From assembly GCA_013202205.1 (NCBI GenBank), contig JABMSB010000081.1:1-35826 (forward strand): a DNA stretch of 35,826 bases. The letters are read 5' to 3'. The position numbers and the translations under genes are program-made. Source of the stretch: Candidatus Omnitrophota bacterium. Its GTDB lineage: Bacteria > Omnitrophota > Gorgyraeia > JABMSB01. The notes below the pieces were generated by a model that saw nothing but the letters and a program-made list of their open reading frames with translations, was not told the origin of the DNA and did not search any database. Position 1 is the stretch's first letter, and each line of letters opens with the position of its first letter. Of this stretch, positions 29,382 through 35,826 are shown piece after piece.

Positions 29382-29773
29382 TGATGCTATCCGCAGACAA
29401 AGGTCTCACCCTCATTGAATTGGTGATGGCTATTGTTATAGCCGCAATCGTGTTAACTCCTACCTCAATCGTTATCGTTGAGTCTGTGCGCAATGCATTT
29501 TTGCCGGAGCATCTTACAATAGCATCTTCTCTGGCGGAGAGAGAGATAGAGCGTGTAACCAATCTTAGATTTAGTGAGGTCGCTGCCGATTCCAACACTT
29601 ACACAGGCGATTTCAGCGACTACTCCTGGGATGTGGACTTTTATTATGTAGCCGGCAATGATCTAAATACATCGGTTAGCCCAGCGGTTACAGGTTATAA
29701 AAGGGTCACGATAACAATTTCCCGCCCCGGTTTTCCGGATGTTTCCGCGGTAACGGTTCTGACGGATAATTGA
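29378..29773 (+). CDS. Minor pseudopilin, GspI/PilV-like
   Basis: A 131-aa minor pilin. The signal MMMLSADKG is followed by LTLIELVMAIVIAAIVL (Leu at +1, Glu at +5). The hydrophobic helix covers about 9-30, then VRNAFLPEHLTIASSLAEREIERVTNLRF, which is the GspI/PilV-type LAxxxxExxxN pattern. A short beta domain with YKRVTITISRPGF follows. It overlaps the previous gene by four bases, so translation is coupled. Confidence 0.82.
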   Translation: MMMLSADKGLTLIELVMAIVIAAIVLTPTSIVIVESVRNAFLPEHLTIASSLAEREIERVTNLRFSEVAADSNTYTGDFSDYSWDVDFYYVAGNDLNTSVSPAVTGYKRVTITISRPGFPDVSAVTVLTDN

Positions 29774-29774
29774 C

Positions 29775-30347
29775 ATGCTACAGATGCCAAAAATACGCAA
29801 TACGCATCACGCAATACGCAATACGAAAACGGCTTTTACACTCATCGAGCTGATCATGGTGATCGCCATCGTCGGGGTTTTGGTGAGTCTCGGTGCCCAC
29901 ATAACTTTCGAGCTGATTGATTCTTTTACCTATTCTCTATATAGAAAAGAACTCTCCGAATCCGCTGACGTAGCCTTAAGGAGGATGAGCCGTGAGATAC
30001 GCCGGCTTCAGGATGATACAAGCGTGTATACAGCCAATTCCACAACCTATCGTTTTGTCGATATCGATGGAAACACCGTACAGTTTCAACTGGACGCGGC
30101 AAATTCAGAGTTGGAAAGATATGACGGGACGAATACGGATGTCCTCGCAGCCGATGTTTCGTTTTTCAGTTTCACCTACTTAGACGGCGATCTGGCGACT
30201 ATCGCTACACCGCAGGTAAACCCAAGCGCAACAGATATAAAGAGTATACAAATTGATATGACGCTCTCCTCCGGCACCAATACGGTCGATTGCGATACAA
30301 GGATCAGACTGAGGAACATTCCACAATTATCGGACCTATTTACCTAA
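29775..30347 (+). CDS. Minor pseudopilin, GspJ/PilW-like, with repeat-encoded leader
   Basis: A 190-aa minor pilin. The leader MLQMPKIRNTHHAIRNTKTA is partly encoded by a 7-bp tandem repeat; the site is AFTLIELIMVIAIVGVL, where Ala replaces the usual Gly at -1 and Phe/Glu are at +1/+5. The hydrophobic helix is about 21-40; then the typical GspJ pattern LRRMSREIRRLQD, and a beta-rich region to IRLRNIPQ. The 3' end overlaps the next gene by one base. The start could also be Met 4. Confidence 0.78.
   Translation: MLQMPKIRNTHHAIRNTKTAFTLIELIMVIAIVGVLVSLGAHITFELIDSFTYSLYRKELSESADVALRRMSREIRRLQDDTSVYTANSTTYRFVDIDGNTVQFQLDAANSELERYDGTNTDVLAADVSFFSFTYLDGDLATIATPQVNPSATDIKSIQIDMTLSSGTNTVDCDTRIRLRNIPQLSDLFT
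29792..29825 (+). repeat. Heptanucleotide tandem repeat AATACGC, about 4.9 copies
   Basis: Units at 29792, 29799, 29806 (ATCACGC), 29813 and 29820 (truncated). It lies in the leader part of the GspJ-like pilin, between start and signal site, and its unit is not a multiple of three. Similar AATACGC-type arrays occur in intergenic DNA of other genomes. Confidence 0.75.
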
Positions 30348-31753
30348 TGATGAATGACGGCGTGGCGTTAATTCTGATAATTTTTTTAATAATGGTATGC
30401 TCACTAGTGGCCTTGACGGCTTTTTCGCTGTTGGCCACAGGGGTAGAGAGCGGTTTAGGTTTTTCTGAATCTATCCAGACATTAGCGATAGCCATGGGCG
30501 GTAAGGAATGGTATCTGGAACAATTAGAGAATGACAGTGATTGGAGCGATGAAGCCAACCAGACCGGTATCGCACTTGGTTCAGGCACCTTCGACATCAC
30601 GGTAAACAGCGCTACCAGCGGCAGCGTTTCATTTACAGTCACAGGCAAGGTGACAAATGCTTTAAGCCAGACGGTGCGAAGGGAAGTGACTTTGACAGCC
30701 AATAGGTTACCCACTGCCAGCAAATTTGCCGTATATTGGGGCAGAAATACAGGCTCGTGGTTAGAATTGAGAAACTCCACCACGATTAACGGGAATTTTT
30801 GGTCGAGGGGAACTACCGATGTTAAAAGCGGGTGTTCTGTTACAGGGATATCATACTGCCCGAGCAATAAAAATGTAGCGGGAGCCGGAAGCTATACAGA
30901 AGTAGAAATCGATTCGCCTTATCCAAGTATGCCGCAGATAGACGAAACCCCATATAGCAATTCGATCAGTTCCTTTAATGCCTATATCAATACATACGGC
31001 ACCAACTCAAACCGCAGCCAAACTACAGATTTGATATTAAGCGGCAATGTCATCGGATGCAAAAATTTTACCTCGAGCGGCAATATAACGATCTCAGGTA
31101 ATGGTTATATAGTAGCGAAACAAAACATCAATCTCCATTCCACAGACCTCGTTTCCGGCACGCTCACCATAACTCCTTCAGGCGGCAATATCTATTTTTT
31201 GGCAGCAGGAAATCTTAAGGTAAATTCTACACAAAACGATACCAATGTAACGATAAATAGCGGCGCGTATCTTTATTCACGGGCCCAAGAAAACGACAAC
31301 CAGCTGGTGAGGGTTCGCAAGCACGCATCAACGAACACAGAGATTAATTCAGCCGTTATTATCGGAAGGAGAAGGATTATTGTACAAAGCGGCGCCGATA
31401 TAACAAGCTCCACCCTCTATGTCAGCGATGTCTCGGATAACAATAATTATTTACAGATTACGGGTAGCGGTACAACGGTCTCAGGCAGTATAATTAGCGT
31501 CTCAGGCAGAGACTCGGGGTTGATTATAAATAGAGGAGCTTCAGTTACGGGTCTTGTTTACCACTGGGGGGCCAACAGCGGTTATACACAGATCAATACC
31601 GCGACAATTGCGGGTTCCGTAGTCTGCAGTCAGTATACAAACGATCGCATCGTAAATTCCACTATAACCTATGACGCGGACAGTCTCCCATTGGCGCCGG
31701 ATGGTTTTGAGAGTTTCGTTTCGGTGGATGCGGAATCCTGGGACGATAAGTAA
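30347..31753 (+). CDS. PilX/GspK-like membrane-anchored protein with long repetitive passenger
   Basis: A 468-aa protein read from ATG 30347 (overlapping the previous stop by one base). The N-terminal helix GVALILIIFLIMVCSLVAL resembles the PilX/GspK N-terminal anchor but lacks the GFTLIE form. The rest (about 60-440) is Ser/Thr/Asn/Gly-rich with repeated short strands (such as SGNVIGCK, SGNITISGN, ITSSTLYVSD), suggesting a right-handed beta-helix or bactofilin-like fold. It is unusually long for PilX. It may be displayed at the pilus tip as an adhesin; inference. A small membrane protein follows 32 bases later. Confidence 0.72.
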   Translation: MMNDGVALILIIFLIMVCSLVALTAFSLLATGVESGLGFSESIQTLAIAMGGKEWYLEQLENDSDWSDEANQTGIALGSGTFDITVNSATSGSVSFTVTGKVTNALSQTVRREVTLTANRLPTASKFAVYWGRNTGSWLELRNSTTINGNFWSRGTTDVKSGCSVTGISYCPSNKNVAGAGSYTEVEIDSPYPSMPQIDETPYSNSISSFNAYINTYGTNSNRSQTTDLILSGNVIGCKNFTSSGNITISGNGYIVAKQNINLHSTDLVSGTLTITPSGGNIYFLAAGNLKVNSTQNDTNVTINSGAYLYSRAQENDNQLVRVRKHASTNTEINSAVIIGRRRIIVQSGADITSSTLYVSDVSDNNNYLQITGSGTTVSGSIISVSGRDSGLIINRGASVTGLVYHWGANSGYTQINTATIAGSVVCSQYTNDRIVNSTITYDADSLPLAPDGFESFVSVDAESWDDK

Positions 31754-31785
31754 CTTAACAAACAGCTAATATGAGGAGGTAAAGT

Positions 31786-32019
31786 GTGCCGTATTTAATC
31801 TTTGTTGGTGTAGTTTCATCGATCTTTGGGATCATCTTTCTCTTTTATCCTGGTTTCTTACGCAGAACAAATAAAAGTATAAGCAGCTATATGAGTAAAG
31901 TTCTTGTCAATTTTGATGAAAAGATCTATAATCTTAGAGTCGGGATAGGTGTCTGTTGTATACTCGTTTCCGTAATGGCGTTCTACACAGTCTACTATTT
32001 AATCAAAAGATATGGGTAA
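31786..32019 (+). CDS. Small two-helix membrane protein
   Basis: A 77-aa protein started by GTG at 31786 after a strong GAGGAGGT site. Two transmembrane helices (about 3-22 and 52-73) flank a 30-residue basic/acidic loop NKSISSYMSKVLVNFDEKIYN. No family recognised. It sits between the PilX-like gene and pilM with 6 bp to the latter, so it is part of the pilus operon; perhaps an accessory of the inner-membrane complex. Confidence 0.7.
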   Translation: MPYLIFVGVVSSIFGIIFLFYPGFLRRTNKSISSYMSKVLVNFDEKIYNLRVGIGVCCILVSVMAFYTVYYLIKRYG

Positions 32020-32025
32020 TAAGAT

Positions 32026-33681
32026 ATGGATCTGACAAAGATGTTTAAAAAAGAGAGAGAGGAGATCCTCTCTTTGGACATAGGCAGCCGTGCAGCCAAG
32101 ATAGCGCTCATCTCTCTGTCTAAGGGGAAGACGGAACTTCTTAAATACGCCATAAAGGAGTTTGGCGCTGAAGAGCTGCAGCATGAAGATAGGATTTTAC
32201 GTGAATTTATCATCGATTTTATAAGGACCAATTCGATCCTTCAAAAAGAGATTATGATAACGCTGCAGGATCCCGATTCCTTAATAATCAAGCGCGTCAG
32301 CTTACCGTCTGTGCCTGAGAATGAGACAAGAGAGGCGCTATCATGGGAGATCAAGAATGATATTCCATTTGATCTTGGCCGGGCCCAGATCGATTGGCAG
32401 ACGATAGATGAATATACCGATACAGAAGGCGCAAAACGCAAAGATTTGATGCTGGCATGCGCCAAAAATGAACTTGTGGAGAGATATCTTAATATAGCTA
32501 AAGGGATAGGCCTGAATGTCATCGACATAAAATCGCCGCCCTTCGATCTCGCCTATATATTAGAGAGGATAGAGGGGGCAAAGGAAGGTGCTGTAGCCGT
32601 TCTCGATGTTGGGGCTATCGGATCGAATTTCTCAATATATAAGAATTCCAAATTGAGCTTTATAAGGGCGCTCCCTTTCAGTTCCGAGGCGATTACTACG
32701 AGTATGAGCGGTACCATCCTCTCGGATACAGGGAGAATAGAGCTGACTAAGGAGAAGGCCGATGAGATCAAGAAGGAGTTCGGCATACCCCATGACCCCA
32801 ATCAGGTCTTGGTCGACGGGATAAAGGCGATTCAGATCATCTCCCTTATTAGGCCAATCCTGGAGAGGCTCGTCTCGGAGATAAAGAGATCCATAGACTA
32901 TTGTGTAACAAGCTATGAAGCTGAAGCACCGAAAGTTATGTATATCATAGGTGGCGGTTCCAATCTAAAGGGCCTAAAGGAATACCTCAAGGAGGAGTTG
33001 GCCTTCGATGTATATAATCTACGCTCGGGAGATTTTATATCGATCAACGAAACCCTGAAGAGGGACCAGTTTGACAGCGACTCGGCTCAGCTGATAAATG
33101 TCTTATCGGCAGGCCTCAGCCTACAGAAGAGACCAAGCCTCCTGCCATATGAATACAGGACTGAGAAGGCAGAATCATTCCAGAAGATGTCATTGCGGCT
33201 TGTTACGATAACGGCAGCCGCACTTTTCGTATTTTCACTTATTGCAGTAAGGGCCCAGGTAGCCGATTATAAAAATAGGGTTAAGAACGCAAAGATGCAC
33301 CTTGAGATAATAGATAAGATAAATGAGATAAACGAAAAGATAATTGAAAGAGGGGCCCTGATAGCGGAGATAAAGGCCGACAGGATTCCCCCGGGTTGGA
33401 TATTGAAGGAGCTATGCAATCTGGTACCGGCGGCAGGTCTATTAGACGGCATAGTTATTGATAGGAAGGATGATATCTTGATCCTGACGGGGCATATAAT
33501 CTGTAAAAAACAGGATGCACAGGATGAGCTATCGGCCTTCATGAAGGCCCTTGAGGAGTCATGCCTCTTTGATGAGGCGATACTCCGCTCCTCCAATAGG
33601 ACGCTATGTCAGGGGCGCGACGCGTCAAAGTTTGAGATACGGTGTGAGCTGGCAGATTGGGATGGTGCGGGATGGAAATGA
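32026..33681 (+). CDS. PilM-PilN fusion protein
   Basis: A 551-aa fusion. The N-terminal part (about 10-350) is an actin-like PilM: LSLDIGSRAAKIALI (phosphate 1), the AVLDVGAIGSNFSIY loop, the YIIGGGSNLKGL motif. Residues about 388-410 form one membrane helix, then a coiled helix NRVKNAKMHLEIIDKINEINEKI and a ferredoxin-like PilN domain (about 440-540). In most bacteria PilM (cytosolic) and PilN (membrane) are separate and bound through PilN's N-terminal IN(L)LP motif; here LLPYEY (about 374-379) lies at the join. The fusion would lock the complex as 1:1. It overlaps PilO. Confidence 0.88.
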   Translation: MDLTKMFKKEREEILSLDIGSRAAKIALISLSKGKTELLKYAIKEFGAEELQHEDRILREFIIDFIRTNSILQKEIMITLQDPDSLIIKRVSLPSVPENETREALSWEIKNDIPFDLGRAQIDWQTIDEYTDTEGAKRKDLMLACAKNELVERYLNIAKGIGLNVIDIKSPPFDLAYILERIEGAKEGAVAVLDVGAIGSNFSIYKNSKLSFIRALPFSSEAITTSMSGTILSDTGRIELTKEKADEIKKEFGIPHDPNQVLVDGIKAIQIISLIRPILERLVSEIKRSIDYCVTSYEAEAPKVMYIIGGGSNLKGLKEYLKEELAFDVYNLRSGDFISINETLKRDQFDSDSAQLINVLSAGLSLQKRPSLLPYEYRTEKAESFQKMSLRLVTITAAALFVFSLIAVRAQVADYKNRVKNAKMHLEIIDKINEINEKIIERGALIAEIKADRIPPGWILKELCNLVPAAGLLDGIVIDRKDDILILTGHIICKKQDAQDELSAFMKALEESCLFDEAILRSSNRTLCQGRDASKFEIRCELADWDGAGWK

Positions 33682-34241
33682 CAAAGGCTCAGAAAAAGAT
33701 CTTGATCATAGGGTTGTTTGCCTTGGCCGCATTTATAATATTCTGGATATTCGTCTATCTTCCGTCAGAGAGCTCTGTTAAGATCCTTAAGTCCGAACTC
33801 ATTGGTTTAGAGAGCAAGATCGATAAGATAGAGGCGATCATAGGCGGGGAGAAGAGTTTTGAGGAGGGGTTCAACGCGCTAGAGGAGGAGTTTCAGGCCT
33901 TAGAGAGGAGACTCCCGGATAATGAGGAAGATGCCTTGAGGGCCATCTCCGATGCCGCTCACAAGCTCGGGATCGATATCGTCTCGATAAAGCCTCAACC
34001 CAAGGCCCCATATTCAGAAGAGAAGGAAGTTGCTATAGATGGCAGGCCATGTGAGAAGATGTCAATATCTCTAATAGTCCACTCTAAGTATAAAGAACTG
34101 GGTGAATTTTTTGAGATTTTGCGCAAAGATATCGACCAGCTTTTGACAATCGAGAGGGTTGGCATAACAAAGGCACAAGATCAGGCCAGTCTTAAGGCCG
34201 ATATAAAATTGACGATCTACCTTTTGGCCGGGAGGAGATAG
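33672..34241 (+). CDS. pilO: PilO-like inner-membrane alignment protein
   Basis: A 189-aa protein: basic N-terminus, membrane helix (about 9-28), then coiled coil (SSVKILKSELIGLESKIDKI...) and a ferredoxin-like domain (about 85-185) with FFEILRKDIDQLLTIERV. Typical for PilO/GspM, which pairs with PilN in the periplasm. ATG at 33672 or 33678; the latter gives an ATGA overlap with the PilM-PilN stop as in other junctions of this operon. Upstream TTG 33657 is less likely. Confidence 0.85.
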   Translation: MEMTKAQKKILIIGLFALAAFIIFWIFVYLPSESSVKILKSELIGLESKIDKIEAIIGGEKSFEEGFNALEEEFQALERRLPDNEEDALRAISDAAHKLGIDIVSIKPQPKAPYSEEKEVAIDGRPCEKMSISLIVHSKYKELGEFFEILRKDIDQLLTIERVGITKAQDQASLKADIKLTIYLLAGRR

Positions 34242-34244
34242 AGC

Positions 34245-34679
34245 ATGACTAAGAAGGATAAGATAGAGCTGATCGTAACTTCTGTGGGGGTTCTCGCGCT
34301 TATCTTTGTCATAGGTAATATCTTTAAAGCGAAGGGACAGACGAAAGCGGGAAGGAAGGTTGCTGCTAAAACCTCATCTGCGGCAGCAGGGACGATGAAG
34401 GGTAGTACATCCCCAAATATAAACTTTCAGAAGTTTGAAGATAAGATGGCGGTTTCGGAATGGGGAAAAGATCCGTTTACATATAGACCCCTTGCCCATA
34501 TGGGAGACCTGAAGTTGGGTGGTATAGTATGGGACGAAGAAGCACCGACTGCTATAATAGATGGTGAGATCGTCGGTGTCGGAGATGAGATAGAAGGAAA
34601 CATCGTAGTTGAGATACAGCCTGATAAGGTAATCTTAAACGACGGCACCAAGATAGTCGAACTCACCTTGGGGCTATAG
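34245..34679 (+). CDS. PilP/GspC-like protein, homology-region domain
   Basis: A 144-aa protein with a membrane helix (about 10-27), an Ala/Thr/Ser/Lys linker (28-60), and a small beta domain (about 75-144): LKLGGIVWDEEAPTAIID, GVGDEIEGNIVVEIQPD, VILNDGTKIVELTL. This is the PilP/GspC HR domain that links the PilNO complex to the secretin (PilQ/GspD). No lipobox is present, unlike many PilP lipoproteins. Stop overlaps by 6 bases the convergent nitroreductase gene; the operon ends here, so the secretin must be elsewhere. Confidence 0.82.
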   Translation: MTKKDKIELIVTSVGVLALIFVIGNIFKAKGQTKAGRKVAAKTSSAAAGTMKGSTSPNINFQKFEDKMAVSEWGKDPFTYRPLAHMGDLKLGGIVWDEEAPTAIIDGEIVGVGDEIEGNIVVEIQPDKVILNDGTKIVELTLGL

Positions 34680-35240
34680 GATTAGGTCATCTAGGGAACG
34701 CTTCGGGACGTGGTGGGTGCCTTCTGAGTCACGCCAGTACTTGATCTTGCCATCGGAACGGACCTCATCAAGTACCACATCTTCTTTTGGTTTGCCGAGG
34801 GCCAAAACAAGCAGTATTTCATACCTTTCCTCTATATTAAGGGACTTCCTAAGGCTATTGTGGTCTATGGAGGCGATTATGCAGCCGCCAAGACCTTTTT
34901 CCCTGGCGCCCAGCATGATCGAGTGAGCTGCTATGCCGTGGTCGCAATCTATTGTTTTGGATATCTGGATATCACAGAGTATTATAATGTATGCTGAAGG
35001 TTTCTCACCTTCAACCGGACCCGGCCAATCTTTGAGATATCCGGCCCACTTGAGATGCGGGAATATCGACTCATTCTTTTTTGTGTCACATGAGATGATG
35101 TATTTCAAGGGCTGCAGGTTTGCCGCAGAAGGAGAGAGCCTTGCCAGGTCGAGAAGCTCTCGCAGCGCCTCCAGTTTTATAGTGGTATCCTGATGAAACC
35201 GTCGAAAGCTCCTATTCTTTAATATCAGATCCTTGATCAT
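34674..35240 (-). CDS. Nitroreductase family FMN protein
   Basis: A 188-aa FMN-binding NAD(P)H oxidoreductase. The N-terminal NRSFRRFHQ (10-18) contacts the FMN phosphate, followed by LLDLARLSPSAANLQPLKY with the family's SxxNxQP motif, and LGGCIIASID. The C-terminal part has LALGKPKEDVVLDE. Substrate unknown; members reduce nitro compounds, flavin-linked enones or modify cofactors. Ribosome site AGGAGGATT (minus strand). Convergent to the pilus operon. Confidence 0.88.
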   Translation of the reverse strand: MIKDLILKNRSFRRFHQDTTIKLEALRELLDLARLSPSAANLQPLKYIISCDTKKNESIFPHLKWAGYLKDWPGPVEGEKPSAYIIILCDIQISKTIDCDHGIAAHSIMLGAREKGLGGCIIASIDHNSLRKSLNIEERYEILLVLALGKPKEDVVLDEVRSDGKIKYWRDSEGTHHVPKRSLDDLIL

Positions 35241-35316
35241 TTTAATCCTCCTAATCTTATTGAACGAAACTATTTTACCATATAGTAGGCAAAAAAGATA
35301 GCCGGTAAAAAATCGC

Positions 35317-35345
35317 TTGACAGCATATAGGTGAGTTGGTAAAAT
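35317..35345 (+). promoter_or_regulatory. Promoter of the glutamate dehydrogenase gene
   Basis: TTGACA (35317-35322), 17-bp spacer and TAAAAT (35340-35345). Transcription should start near 35352, giving a leader of about 115 bases to the ATG at 35466. Confidence 0.75.
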
Positions 35346-35361
35346 GAAAAGGCTTTAAAAG

Positions 35362-35377
35362 AGGACAAAGGCGTCCT
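35362..35377 (+). promoter_or_regulatory. Hexaloop hairpin of ANTAR-target type in the gdhA leader
   Basis: AGGAC (35362-35366) pairs with GTCCT (35373-35377) around the hexaloop AAAGGC, which has A at position 1 and G at position 4 as in the RNA targets of ANTAR antiterminator proteins. Its right arm overlaps the left arm of the terminator, so the two are mutually exclusive. Binding by an ANTAR protein is inferred. Confidence 0.55.
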
Positions 35378-35414
35378 TTCTGTGTGCGGTTGCGCAGAGG
35401 AAGACGCTTTTTTT
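35371..35414 (+). terminator. Terminator/attenuator in the gdhA leader
   Basis: GCGTC (35371-35375) pairs with GACGC (35403-35407) at the base of a long hairpin whose upper part (CTGTGT with GCGCAG, loop GCGGTT) continues the stem with wobble pairs. Seven Ts follow (35408-35414). It lies about 50 bases before the start codon, so it attenuates gdhA unless relieved. A further hairpin CTGCTT/AAGCAG (35425-35443) lies before the ribosome site. Confidence 0.7.
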
Positions 35415-35432
35415 ATCTGCGTTGCTGCTTAA

Positions 35433-35826
<394 letters not shown>

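Noticed and set aside
24989-34679. Calling the locus a complete type II secretion system or type IV pilus
   Set aside because: Secretin, prepilin peptidase and retraction ATPase are not in the window, so the two cannot be told apart.

Overview
The window looks like a chromosome segment of a diderm, uncultivated-type bacterium. The best guess is Candidatus Omnitrophota or a near relative. This is inferred from gene content and style: a PilMNOP-type pilus locus with a fused PilM-PilN, homospermidine synthase, paired CxxC-x17-CxxC zinc proteins, DUF3786 and DUF39 proteins, heavy use of ATA and AGA/AGG codons, and mid-range GC. No rRNA or marker tree was available, so the phylum is not proven. 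Genes are densely packed and no gap exceeds 300 bases.

Region by region. 1-1340: 3' end of typA/bipA, two CxxC-x17-CxxC zinc proteins and an unusual 46-aa TTG-start gene. 1318-2796 (minus): a pyruvate kinase without its C-terminal domain and a stand-alone GGQ release-factor-like protein. 2979-6567 (plus): GIY-YIG nuclease-like protein, an ATP-pyrophosphatase of the GMP synthase type without a glutaminase domain, a two-gene unknown cassette with a striking operator array, and a divergent YchF-like protein. 6557-7531 (minus): tRNA-dihydrouridine synthase. 7738-9157: STAS protein and class II aldolase. 9270-9632: cold-shock gene with an elaborate leader. 9809-13044: secreted Gly/Pro-rich repeat protein, cyclophilin, DNA polymerase IV and a NYN nuclease. 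13131-14962: Na+/phosphate transporter with a PhoU-like partner. 15005-17867: Rrf2 regulator, cysteine synthase and a DUF39 homocysteine-forming enzyme. 17917-22623 (minus): homospermidine synthase, type III PLP decarboxylase and a Ski2-like helicase. 22783-23809: DUF456 and DUF3786 proteins. 23967-34679: a signalling trio followed by a type IV pilus or type II secretion-like operon. 34674-35240 (minus): nitroreductase. 35317-end: attenuated leader and 5' part of gdhA.

Several units make functional sense. Rrf2, CysK and DUF39 form a sulfur-assimilation unit whose promoter carries a near-perfect inverted repeat over the -10 box. The decarboxylase and homospermidine synthase form a polyamine route. 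The HisKA-only protein and two receiver proteins lie directly upstream of pilB. The pilus genes run pilB, pilC, four pseudopilins, a PilX-like protein with a long repetitive passenger, a small membrane protein, a PilM-PilN fusion, PilO and PilP. Secretin, prepilin peptidase and PilT are not in the window.

The most interesting signals are regulatory. (1) The csp leader has a consensus promoter, an intrinsic terminator before the gene, and a 10-nt arm that can pair with either of two identical partners, one of which reaches the start codon. (2) The gdhA leader has a hexaloop hairpin of ANTAR-target type overlapping a terminator. (3) Three TGTAC cores spaced exactly 22 bp apart lie over the promoter of an unknown two-gene cassette. 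(4) A heptanucleotide tandem repeat at the start of a minor pilin gene could cause frameshift switching.
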